Assembly (NCBI GenBank): GCA_023238725.1
Contig: CM041550.1
Coordinates: 9,812,440-9,876,439 of the forward strand
Direction: 5' to 3'
Origin: Scortum barcoo
Lineage: Eukaryota; Chordata; Actinopteri; Centrarchiformes; Terapontidae
Length of the DNA stretch: 64,000 nt
Part shown: positions 37,000-47,700 of the stretch, piece after piece
Layout of the letters: every line of letters begins with the position of its first letter
Numbering within the stretch: the first letter of the stretch is position 1
Notes under the pieces: generated by a model
Seen by the model: the letters and a program-made list of their open reading frames with translations, nothing else
Databases searched by the model: none
What the model was told of the DNA's origin: nothing
Position numbers and translations under genes: made by a program

Positions 37000-39900
37000 A
37001 CAACCGCATAATAACCGCACATCATCAATGTGCTCAAAGTCACCAACATGTAACATTTGCAGCAATTGAAGGTTTAGGTAGTGTGTCACAGACCGGCTCT
37101 GTATAAGGGCTGCCTTGTATACCAGATAAAACAAGCACAACACATAATGTAAAAAAAGACAGCAGCATGCTTTTACTACAGTACACAGTGTCTGTTCTTT
37201 TATTTGGTCTACCTTAAAAGATTGATTCGTATTCTTGAGAAAAAACATGACATGAACTAAATCAAGACTCACTACTATAACTGCTATTGCTAAGACAGAT
37301 AAGCCAACACATATCAACTTGTGATGTTTTTAATGATGATATTCTGAGGGAGGAGTTGGTTTGTTTTATAATGTAGCTTTCCACTGTGCTATTTTTTTCC
37401 TCGACCTGCTTTGTGTATTTCAGTTTTACTAAAATGACCTTTTATGTTTCCACATAATCCCCAGAGAAGAGCTGTGGACTAGTGGCATTCAGCTGTGAGC
37501 TCTACATACAGTATATGCATGTGGACAAAGCAGTGGTGTGGTGATAGTGAAAAAAAGAAAAAAGAAAAAAAAAAGATTTTGATCTCTGTTGAACACAAAG
37601 AACAAAGCTATGTGTGTTTGGCTGCATTCTATTTTAATTCATTGATTATATCTATGATGAATTTCTCCAGTCACTATCTTTGAATACCAATGCCAAAATC
37701 TGACTCTGTTCTGTTTTCATTATGAGGGACTGATCTTGCGTCATCTTTTCAAATATTTTGCACTATCAAAGGCCGTTGATTTGACAGATCTTCGCTGTTG
37801 ATTTGGCACTACACGCTCACACATACAGCATGCCTCTACACATATGCAATAGGTCGCATCCAGATATCCATAGCCAAAATCCAGTTACACACACACACAC
37901 ACACAAGCGTGCAAACACACCAGGCGTATAAGCTGGGAACATCTGGAGCTGAAGTCGATTGGAAGTCAAACCACAAAGCTGGCGGTGAACCAAAGCGGAG
38001 GGCGACAGATCTAGGCAATCACAACTATCTCCACCACTGGCCTGCTCTGCCTCCCTAAACCCTCCACCTCCCGAATTCGCCACAATGACTTTCAGAGAGA
38101 ATCACAGGCTCTCTCCACCGGCGCTGCAGGGTGCAGGAAGTTCAAGACCAAAGTCAAAGCAATGGCATTGATAAGTGAAACTAGTTCAGAATTCTTAACT
38201 CTTTAACTGATGGCACACAAAGCGGTGCATACTGAAACGGCACATAATATTTGCCTTCATTTTGAAACATAAGAAACATATATACCCATTTTACAACAAA
38301 GACTGGTAATATGGGTATACCGTACATAAGGACAGATAAGGATCTATTATAGTATAACTCACAGTTGCATGATCAACTATTTGATAAAATATTGACACCA
38401 ACTAAAAATCCTAAAACTCAATGATGGTAATACTCATTACATGGTGTGTGTGTGTACGTGTGAGAAAGAGATAAAGAAAGAGTGTCTTTTTCTGAGCACA
38501 ACATGCATTAGCAAGACTCGACCATGACTGAAGTAAATGTCATGAAGCAGAGGGCAAAATAGGGCTCCTGATGGCACCAGCTACATGATTATTATTTTTC
38601 TTGCCCTCCACCTCCTCTCCTCCCATTTCCTTCCCCTTCTATCCAACACGAAGCTTTGACGTGCAATACAGCAAAAATGACAATAAAAGAAACTGCATTA
38701 ATGCACACTGTACATAAGACGGATTCTAAGAATTTCTGTAGGTTCGTGTGCGGTGGGGGGAAAAAAAATGATGAGAGAAGACAAAGTACAGATGCGTCAG
38801 TAGTCTTCGGTTTAAAGTCTTATCATTTGAAATGTCTTACAAGGTGAGACCCTTACAGATGTGACTGCACCGTCAGCTCTCTCTGGTTGACATTTAATCA
38901 AGGTCCCCCTCCCACAAGAATTAAAGTCGCACGAGAGGGAAAACAGGAAGGAGAAGGAAACACAAACACAGCCCTCGACTAAATTCAGTCCATGAAACGT
39001 AAGCACATCCAAACTAATCCTAAACCTAAATTCTATTTTTTTTTTTTTTTTAAATCACAACGGCATTAATTCACATAACCACAGCAATGACAATAACAAG
39101 ATAAATCACAAAGCTAGTTTACCAATTTGGATCTACCCTCCAAATTAAAGGCAGCAAACATGTTACAGTATAGATAACGTTAATACCTCTGATGCCGTCA
39201 TCATCATCAGTTTCATAATATCAATACAAATGACGAGATCTGCTGAATTGTTTGTATGTCCATATAAGGACATACATTTATATTGTTAATACATTATGAA
39301 TATATCTTTATTACTGGTACATGTCTGCCCTGTAAATAATTAAAAAATGTCATTTTATTGTGATAATATGTTATATGGTAAATCATACAGCAAATGTAAT
39401 ATACACTATCAACAAAGAAAGCCACTGCATGATTTAATACCAATATCTGAATGATCAAAGTTTTTAACATTCAATTGGCACTTCTATCAACCACCTATCT
39501 AAGACTTGTTTCAGAGCAGAGGTTGTTAGTATTCTGAACAAATATTTGACGTTTCTACATTTAATTCTCTTGGGACTTTACCCGCAAAATCTGTTCTGAA
39601 GTTTTAGTTTTTCTCTAGAAGATACGTTCCAATGACTCCAAAATCCCCAGACAAAACAGCCTCCATACATCTGTTTTTTTCACATTTACTTTACCACAAC
39701 TCTGCCTGCATTCTGTATTTCCTTGACTTAGATGAATTGCTGCCTATGCGACTGCTGGGAGATTAGACAGGAGGGGGCACAGCATGCGTGCCTTGCCATG
39801 GCAAAAGACTGTGCAAATGCATTCACCCACGAGGGTAGATCATTGTGGGGCGATAGGGAGGACCAGAGAGAGCTGCGGATTATCTTCTTTCACAAAGATG

Positions 39901-40301
39901 TTCAGTTCATGTAATGGGCCTTGTGCTGACAGAGGATATAGTCAAATGGTCAGAAGGATACAGTTTTTGGGTCTTTCAGAGGCTGTTGGTACAACAGGGT
40001 TTCAATATATTGGGGATGAAAAATAGTTCTGCAAAAAGGCCACCACTGGTGTAACACTGTGCTAATGTTGGTTTGACCTCAGCATAAGAGTCCATCCTAC
40101 TCCTGCCCCACTGCTTAAAAAGGAAATAAGTGGAAAAGGCAATGTCTCGCTATAGAGCAATCTGGCCCCACAAAAAAAGAACAGAGGAACCATGGAGGAA
40201 AAGGAGAACAGCAACAGAGCACAATGCCTCCACCCAGGTAATTTCTGACATCCTTTTCATGCTACAAAAAGCGGGCAGCGGAGGTGATGGAGTTAACAAC
40301 C
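37000..40301. other. Intronic single-copy DNA, no gene seen
   Basis: AT-rich unique sequence with a short (CA) run at 37889-37906, A/G-rich 37550-37575 and a T-run at 39039-39053. No convincing coding or mobile sequence. Confidence 0.5.
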
Positions 40302-40430
40302 CCAAAGGTGTTGGATGGAGTTGAGGTCATGGCTCTGTGCAGGCCAGTCAGGTTCCTCCACAGAAAACTGCAAAAACCATTCATGTACCTGACACTGTCA
40401 CATTAAAACAAGAACGCCCTCCCCAGCATT
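40302..40430 (-). mobile_element. Tc1-like transposase fossil (DDE region)
   Basis: The minus strand at 40359-40302 translates to EEPDWPAQSHDLNSIQHLW, clearly the Tc1 transposase block DWPAQSPDLNPIEHLW around the third catalytic acid. Upstream in the element, FLF-stop-CDSV corresponds to FLFQHDNAPVH, which holds the second catalytic Asp. Changes seen: the catalytic Glu is Gln (CAA), the Pro before Asp is His, and the codon equivalent to Gln is a stop. Only about 130 bp can be recognised. The terminal inverted repeats are gone. Confidence 0.85.
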
Positions 40431-42494
40431 TTTTAATGCTCAAACATTTTTGAACAGTTTCACAAATTACAAGTTTGATGAGCTTCATCGTTGAGAGAAC
40501 ATTAATGACAAGATCATTATGACCAGTGTATTACTGAGTACATAGTTCTGCTCTAGAACGCACTTGTTTGAAGTGTCAAGTTCAAACAGAGAAGAAGCTG
40601 CAGCTTGATGAGTTTGTCTGAATATTTAGAAGGTAAGACAAAGCCAAGGCAGATGCTGAATAAAAGGTAGGGACATGGTAAATATACAGGAGATACTCGA
40701 TTATCTTACTCCATAAGGAAAGATAGAAGAAAACATCAGATATTTAGACAGTACTGTAAAGATAATGCTAACACCAGTGCAAGCTTAGAAAAAACATTAC
40801 ATTAGAAACAGCAAAACAGTTTTGTTTTTATAAGACAAAAGCGCGGCGGAAAAACAGCGGTGCCCCCAAAGGTACAGTTTGCCTACACAAGATGATAGAG
40901 CCAACTTTGGGCTGGCTCACAAAAATATGTTTATATCTCCCACGACAGTTCTCTCGCGCAGCTATTTTTCTCCCGTGTCAGGGGCCAAACCTCTCAAGGT
41001 GTGTTATCATTTAGTGCGGTGAAGTTTTCCTGCCGGTGAATTGATTCTGTGGGTTGAAGGCTACCCGTCTCCTCAGCATCCTCCAGCCAACCCAGCCAGA
41101 CCGAACCTGATGCATTTGTGCCCACATATTCTTTCTGTTCTTGTCCAAAAACCGAAAGGGGTGAGCACGAAAAGCCTCCTTCGAGGGATGAGTGTGAAAC
41201 CCTCCTTGAAGGAAAAATAGGGCCTTCCATTGCTCTCTTTTTCCCTCTTCCCAGCTTGTGCGTTGCTCACAAAGGCTGCAGACAGGCGGGTAGAAATCAA
41301 TTCCACAGAGCCACCAGATGAAAGTAAGTAAGTAAAAAGAGCAGAGAAAGACAGAGAAGCTGTATGAAGATTTCACCAGGCAAAAGGCAAAAATAACCAA
41401 TGGTTATTGGCTGGTCTTCCACCTGTGTCTATACAAACTCACAATACAGTATGAAAATGGGGCAAACCTAGTAGGTGGTAAGACACATAAACCCCCAGGA
41501 AGTTCTTATTGCAACACAGGCTGTCTCTTTCCTAACTCAACAGTAAAAACATGTCTACAGTGATCCAATGACCTACACAAAGGCTGATCACTGTCATTTT
41601 GGAAATGCCAGATACTGTTACATAATTGCATAATTTTCCCATGTTTTTGTTAGTGGCACAATTATCTCACAGCTCCACTTCACTCTTCAACTAACATCTG
41701 TCAGATATAATTTCTTCAAACAATAATTGACTATGACTTTGTTATCAATTAAATACTTAATGCAGTTACCTTGAGGTATGCAAGAGCAAGGGGTTGTCTA
41801 ATTGCTCAGGTTTGGAGAGTCTCATAGTCAAGTGAGATTAAAGAGCATCTTAAATTGATTAAATTTCAGCTTTACCTGTTGCATTTGCATTTACATATGG
41901 TTACACAGGATCTTAAAATAATTTAGAAGAAGTTAAAATGAACCTAAGTACATAAGGAAAATGTTTATAATGTAAGATTACATCACATGCATTACTGGAT
42001 GTGACTGAAAGTAACAACATTACAAGAAGGGTCGCATACAAAGAACAACATTTCCAGGAAAGAAAGATATGCAGCATCTTTATAAAGTTTGCTTTCAATG
42101 AATTAAGCATGGTACAGGTTAACACAAATGTGCTTATGATTACCCTGCTGGAGGGTTCGGGCCTTGCAACATTTCTATCTGAGGAAAATAATTCAGAGAA
42201 AAGGCCTTCATCCGACTGAGCAATGCGCTCACTCAGACAGACCCAGTCTGAGGCAAAGTTCTTGAACAACAAAAGAACTATGTTGAGTCTTCTATTTCTA
42301 TTCCATTTAGCTAAAATCACTGTATTTCCATGCATGTCTACGAACCTTTTCTCATTAATACCATTTAGAAATACATGAAGGACAAGGTCACCCATGGCAG
42401 GGCAGGAGGAGAATTCGTTTTACGCAGGCCTTGGATGCACTGACAGAGAGAAAGAGATGAAAAAATGTGCAAGTATCTGTAGAGGCGCTGTGTA

Positions 42495-42497
<3 letters not shown>

Positions 42498-42545
<48 letters not shown>

Positions 42546-42625
42546 TACTAAAATAAAGTCATGACAGGAAGAAACCTAAATCCGAAACCTGACAAGAGAG
42601 GATGAGACTACAAGAGTGGACAGAA

Positions 42626-42668
<43 letters not shown>
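42498..42668. repeat. (GA)n and (CA)n microsatellites
   Basis: Pure (GA)22-type tract at 42498-42541 and (CA)21-type tract at 42627-42668, continuing imperfectly to about 42697. Confidence 0.95.
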
Positions 42669-42672
<4 letters not shown>

Positions 42673-42793
42673 TACAAATGCACACACACACACACGGACA
42701 TAAGCGGCTTCAAGCTGATGCTGACTAGAATCCCAAACGGCCCACTTACAGGCAGGCTTTTGGCACTATCTACAAGCTGCATCACTGTTCCTA

Positions 42794-42801
42794 TGTGTGT
42801 G

Positions 42802-42833
<32 letters not shown>
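42794..42833. repeat. (TG)n microsatellite
   Basis: A TG run with one TTTTG interruption, 40 bp. Confidence 0.93.
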
Positions 42834-42834
<1 letters not shown>

Positions 42835-42930
42835 CAAAGTGCTGTGCAAGCACTCAGACAAGAGAGTGCCGACAGCTCTCAACCAGTATTAGGATTAACC
42901 TACTGATCGATCCTGGCAACACAAATATGA

Positions 42931-43070
42931 ACAGGAGTGAGAGAGAGGGGGAGTGAGTGAAGGAGGGAGGAAGGGAGGAAGGAAAGAAGGAAGAACCAAG
43001 AGAGAGCATCCCTCAAAAAAAGGTAAGGAAGGAAGGAGGGAAGGAAAGAGGGAAGGGAAAAGGAGTTGTG
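42931..43070. repeat. Homopurine (GGAA/GGGA)n tract
   Basis: About 140 bp almost entirely of A and G on the plus strand (AGGGAGGAAGGAAAGAAGG and similar), broken by CCAAG and CATCCCTC. Such tracts can form triplex structures and can act as ETS-site arrays. Function here is unknown. Confidence 0.9.
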
Positions 43071-43171
43071 GCGCTTGAATCTGGAGAGGAGCACTGAGTG
43101 AGAGTATGTGTGGGGGTGTGAAAGAGTGGGATGATTAGTAAGAGAGATGGAAGAGGAATGGAGGAAGATAA

Positions 43172-43202
43172 GACACACACACACACACAGACACACACAC
43201 AC
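43172..43202. repeat. (CA)n microsatellite
   Basis: A CA tract of about 31 bp with one AG interruption. Confidence 0.92.
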
Positions 43203-44149
43203 TACCCACTCAGAAGCTTTTGATGGCAGATGGGCCATAGCTCCTCCCAGACCACACAATCGAATGCGTATGTATGCGATTGTGTTTGTCCGAGACCAAT
43301 TCAGACCCACCTGTTTGTGTCCTATAGCGCACACACGTACAAAAAGAGATTGCGCTTGTCGCTGTGTGTGCATGTGTGAAGGGCTAAAAGGTAATGTGTG
43401 TGTGCTGTCTGACTTTTTCCGTGTTTCATGTGTGCAGATTTGTGTCTGAGTCCATTTATGTGTACTTGCTACGACGTATTACCCCCTCCTAATGGCCCTG
43501 GAAATCGCAATCGCAATAACTGCCGCCAAAATTTGTTCGCCTGGTATTATGGGAAAAAAAAAACAAAAAAAAACTGCATTTCACGTGCCGGGCAGCAGAT
43601 GTGAGCTGACAAGATATCATTGGATTACGAAGCTCATTTCACCGTAAGTTTAACACTTGACACACCAGCGCCTTGGTTGGTCAGGCATGCAGATGGAGAT
43701 GGAGAAGGAGCGGCGCTTCTCTCCTTCCCATCATTGTCTGTGGCATTTGCAAAGGGCACTCGCAGGAAGCCTTAGACATGACAAGCTCCGGTTCCATCTG
43801 CATCCCGTGATTGCTCTGTGGACTGAATATAACAGACTCTTTCCAAACCACTGGAGCGGCGGGACACTTTAGCGGCGAGGCAGCGAAACTTACACACAAA
43901 AGGTAAAAACCATTAGTGCAATGGCGTTAATACTGTTCCTCCGCTGTCCACATCCTCTCCTAAAAGGGAGGAGGCCGCTCGCTGGATAGAGTGCAGGCCT
44001 TTATTGGAGAAAAAAAAAATAATAAAAAACACACACTCAGTCAAGCGAGATAAAACAAAGACATGCTTGAGGGTAATTGGACGAGCAAGCGGGGGCATTG
44101 CTGGGCTGGAAATGGTGGGGGGGGTAGGAAACACATGGCCCTACAAGGC

Positions 44150-44430
44150 GAGGGTGCGCATCAAAGCTTGATTAGCTGTGCATTAGAAAGCAAGGCCTAC
44201 TTTCTTTCTGCAAGTACTTAGCCTTCACTGAGACCCCAGAGCCTTTCACCCCGCAAGCCTCCACCGTCGCGAAGAGAGAAAACTTGTGTTCTCTTTCATG
44301 GTACATGTGTATTTCTGATGTGTAGCGGGGATTGTAATGTTCCCGATGGCAGGCCCCGGTGATTTGTCAAGAATGATGGTACATCTGCAGGAGACAGTAT
44401 TAATGATGCACTGGCCGCGGTTACAAGCTC
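44150..44430. promoter_or_regulatory. Candidate conserved noncoding element
   Basis: Repeat-free block with CATCAAAGCTTGATTAGCTG (a TCF-like CATCAAAG beside a TAAT core), GTGCATTAGAAAG, GGTGATTTGTCAAG and GTATTAATGATGC. The texture is CNE-like. The call is inferred from composition only. Confidence 0.28.
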
Positions 44431-44960
44431 CTTCTGCGCTGAGCAAAGGCGCGCGCACGCACACACACAGACAGGATGCCACGCCCGCAGCACACTTTAC
44501 GGCGCACACACACGCATAACACGATTGAAAATCCCTTCGCTCTGTGCTTGTCAAGTCATCGGATGACAAACAGACGTCACAAGTTTTGTAGAAACTAAAT
44601 GCAGCCAGCAAGGGGGGGTGCAAAATTTGCTTCTACACAAGCACATGAATAGACATGTATTTTACAAAAGTAAGAAACAATAATGTATCATAATGTATGT
44701 ATCACTTGACTTTTTTAAAATTAACTAACTTATCAATAACTAGTAGTAACTGACCATAGCTGGGCGGTGACACAGTGCTGGGAACAGGACAAACTGTTCA
44801 CAATCAATACAGAACATAGTAGAATATACTTGGGTGAAACAAGGCTGGAAGACAAACCAGACTTTGACTCTAACTAACAGAAAAGTTTTTTTTTTCACCC
44901 AGTATAATGTTTAAAATGTTTTTCCTCAATAAAGTAAAATACCACTCAAGATCGTTTTAA

Positions 44961-45670
44961 CCCTCTGGAGTCCAGGGTATAATTGGCCGTTTTTGAACTA
45001 CTTTTTGATTTTGCTTTAAATATTTCACCTTAAGAACTGTTTACCATGCCTTGTTTGGTCATTATTTTTTTTTCATTTTTCTCACGTGTGATTTTACAGT
45101 TATTTTTTTCATTTTGACATACTGTATTAACACACTGGACCTAAAACCACACAAAAAAACATAAAATCCGAATATAAAAAAGTTAGATTTTTTAATGTGA
45201 AAACCACAAACATGTCTAATGAACCATTTTTATAACTTAGAATGCAAATATAAGTTGTAAAGTTTCAAAAAATTATGTACAAATGTAGCAGTAACAGTTA
45301 TTTACAACTATTTACATTAAAATGCAGGCAATGCCTCAGGCGTTTTTTTTTGTTCAACTATTTACAAAACAATCAGGTGTCACAATAAGATGCCACAAAT
45401 TATTTGTGCCACTGTAAAAAACAGTTCCTGTCCATTACAAGACAGAGGGGCACATCACAAGCCTTCTTCCTGCACCAAAAATGCACCAAAAGTGACTACA
45501 ATATTCACCACAACATTATACATTATTTATTACAAGTCTGTTTTTATTTGGCCAATCAAATTAAAAATGGGTATGTAGTCTGAAGTCCGCACTTTTGACA
45601 CAGTTGAAAGGGAGACTCGGTCTTTTTGCTGTAATTTGGACGCGCCAGTGCGTCCGTCGACTCCAGAGGG
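44961..45670. mobile_element. piggyBac-type MITE with TTAA target sites
   Basis: It is bounded on both sides by TTAA (44957-44960 and 45671-45674). The left terminus CCCTCTGGAGTCC and right terminus GACTCCAGAGGG are perfect 12-bp terminal inverted repeats. TTAA duplication and CCC-starting termini define the piggyBac superfamily. Length is 710 bp, the interior is AT-rich, and there is no transposase frame. A hairpin near the right end pairs GGACGC (45638-45643) with GCGTCC (45650-45655). It looks like a relatively intact nonautonomous copy. Confidence 0.9.
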
Positions 45671-46239
45671 TTAATGTATTAAAATGTGTTGAGCAGCTTT
45701 CAATTGTTGAATGTGTCAACATGAAACGCATGCAAGCCGATGAAGATGGACAGAAAAGGAAAGTACTGTAGAGGAAGCAGACAAGAGGGCTGAGGACATG
45801 GAGAGGTTATGGGGGTGCACTCAGCTTATACAGTGGATAACAGGGTGGGGTGGGTAAGGGGGTGTCGGGGCATCTGTCTACTGTTCAGTTTGCCATCTGT
45901 GAGGCGTACCACTGCCAGGGTCCCTAATCAGGCAATCCATCACACCCCCATTGAAACACTGTCAATTACACGCCGTCCCAAGGCTGACAGTGGCCCTCAT
46001 GCCATTCAAAAAAAGTTGTTGCCTTCTCATGAGTCACCGCGCAGGCTTTGATATTGAGCTCGTGTCCACTATAGCTGATTTGGAATCACTTCTGATACAA
46101 CTAGTTGTTCCTCTCTGCTTTTTCTTGTCCAGTAACATTTTTAACCACTGTTGTTAACACACCACTCCAGCTTCTGGTGCTGCGACACACAGCTAATGTT
46201 GGGAGCGGGGCATTAATATTAATATTTACATTAACAGCT

Positions 46240-46550
46240 ATTACATGTGCATGAGTGTATCAAGATTTTATGGGCTCCATGTCTACTCAGCCAGTTACGA
46301 CTGGGACTAACAGCTTCATAATTAACGTCTTCAATATTAAGGATTCACTCTCTTTCAAAATGATTTCTTCCAAATCTTCCTTGTTCGCGCTCTCGTCATG
46401 CACTTATCCAGCGAGACCAGCCTCTTTCAATGGAGCTGACAGCTTATTTTGCACCCACTTTTCCGAGGTGTTCTTTGGCCCCGCAGCCAAACATGCAGCA
46501 AGCTTGGTACAGGATGCACTCAGACAGCTGTAGGACAGGCTGACCGCACT
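46240..46550. promoter_or_regulatory. Candidate conserved noncoding element
   Basis: Repeat-free region with TTCATAATTAACGTC, TCTTCAATATTAAGG, CTTTCAATGGAGCTGAC and TGTATCAAGATTTTATGG. Preceded by an ATTAATATTAATATT palindromic AT stretch (46213-46227). The call is inferred from composition only. Confidence 0.25.
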
Positions 46551-46983
46551 CTTGCATTTTGTATTCATACACTGTATACGTCAATACCCAGAATCTTTCC
46601 ATTTTCACTGTTTGTCTGTATCCTTATGCCCTTGATCAATCTGAATGCCGTTACCGTTCGAACAAATTCTCAATAAACAGTTCACGAGATTAGCAGTGAG
46701 TGTTAGGTCATCCTGGGGCCTGGGACGAAGCGTATGTGTTTTATTCTCACCACCGTTTGTGCAAAGTTGGACACAAGTGGAAATCAATCTACATCTAACG
46801 TTAATTGTCTGAATCTGGCCTTACAAAGCTATGCAGACTATTATTTATCATTTCTTGACTTTAATGAATATCACATGAAAGAAGGGTGGATAATAAAAGG
46901 AGACCAGAACACATAGAATTACTGGTCTGTGAGTGGGCAACGAATATTCCCACAGCACCTTTGAACAGTGTACCTGATAATCA

Positions 46984-47130
46984 CCATCCATCCATTAGTT
47001 CGATTTGCTTATCTTTTTTAGAGGCCCGGGTGGGTGTTGGAGAATATCCCAGCTGTCAGTGGGTGAGAGTCGGGGTACAGCCCGGGCAGGTCATCAGTCA
47101 CTCACAGGGTTGACACGTAGCTGTACATGC
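46984..47130 (-). mobile_element. SINE fragment (tRNA-derived teleost type), minus strand
   Basis: In reverse complement it ends with a TGGATGGATGG-type tail preceded by AAGATAAGCAAATC. It carries the body phrases CCTGTGAGTGAC, TGACCTGCCCGGGCTGTACC, CTCTCACCCACTGACAGCTGG and GATATTCTCC. These match the plus-strand copy at 55743-56036 (GGGTGTACCCCATCTCTCGC, AGTGACAGCTGAGATTG, GGATAAGC). The 5' tRNA head is missing. Confidence 0.8.
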
Positions 47131-47429
47131 CCACATACAAGCCAGCGCAGAATTGATCATAAATGCAAGCGAAGGCAACACACCCGAAGATTAAGACCAC
47201 AAAATGAAACCCTCTCTCGCCCTCGACATCGGCAACCTGTGTGAAATCCATGCTGCTGTTTGCCGTCAACAAAATCAGATGTTTTGTGCAGAGTCACTCG
47301 CGGTTATATAACAGTAGAACAGCACAGGGGCTGCAAGTTTCACTCGTGAGTGACTGTATGAGTCGATAAAGGATTCAATGAGTAAATGAAAATTAGCTGT
47401 GCGGGGACATCAAAGGTGACAAAATAACA

Positions 47430-47700
47430 TGCTCTGCAGAGACCAATGAGTCATTCACCATACATCTGTTGCTGACTTTCTCTATAAATCACAACAAATT
47501 ACCGCAATCTCCGTCCAAATCCATCAGCCCACCTCTTATAGCAAATCTGAGTTTGCTATAGGAAGTCACAATCTGAAACCGTGCTGCTCCCAATCACTTA
47601 CCAATTAGCGAAGCATTGATCAAAGAGCGGGCAAACTGTTGTGCTGCTCATTAAACCAGCAGGGATCATTAAAACAGGCCAACAGGGCGAGCTGTCTTAC
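47430..47700. promoter_or_regulatory. Candidate conserved noncoding element with perfect hairpin
   Basis: Repeat-free block with TACCAATTAGCGAAG, TGCTCATTAAACC and GATCATTAAAACAGG cores. It contains a perfect 9-bp inverted repeat: TATAGCAAA (47537-47545), loop TCTGAG, TTTGCTATA (47552-47560). The regulatory call is inferred; the hairpin is seen directly. Confidence 0.28.

Noticed and set aside
41913..42395. 160-codon minus-strand open frame
   Set aside because: No recognisable domain, signal or family. AT-rich intronic DNA, and an overlapping plus-strand frame covers part of it. Frames of this length are expected by chance in 128 kb of six-frame sequence.
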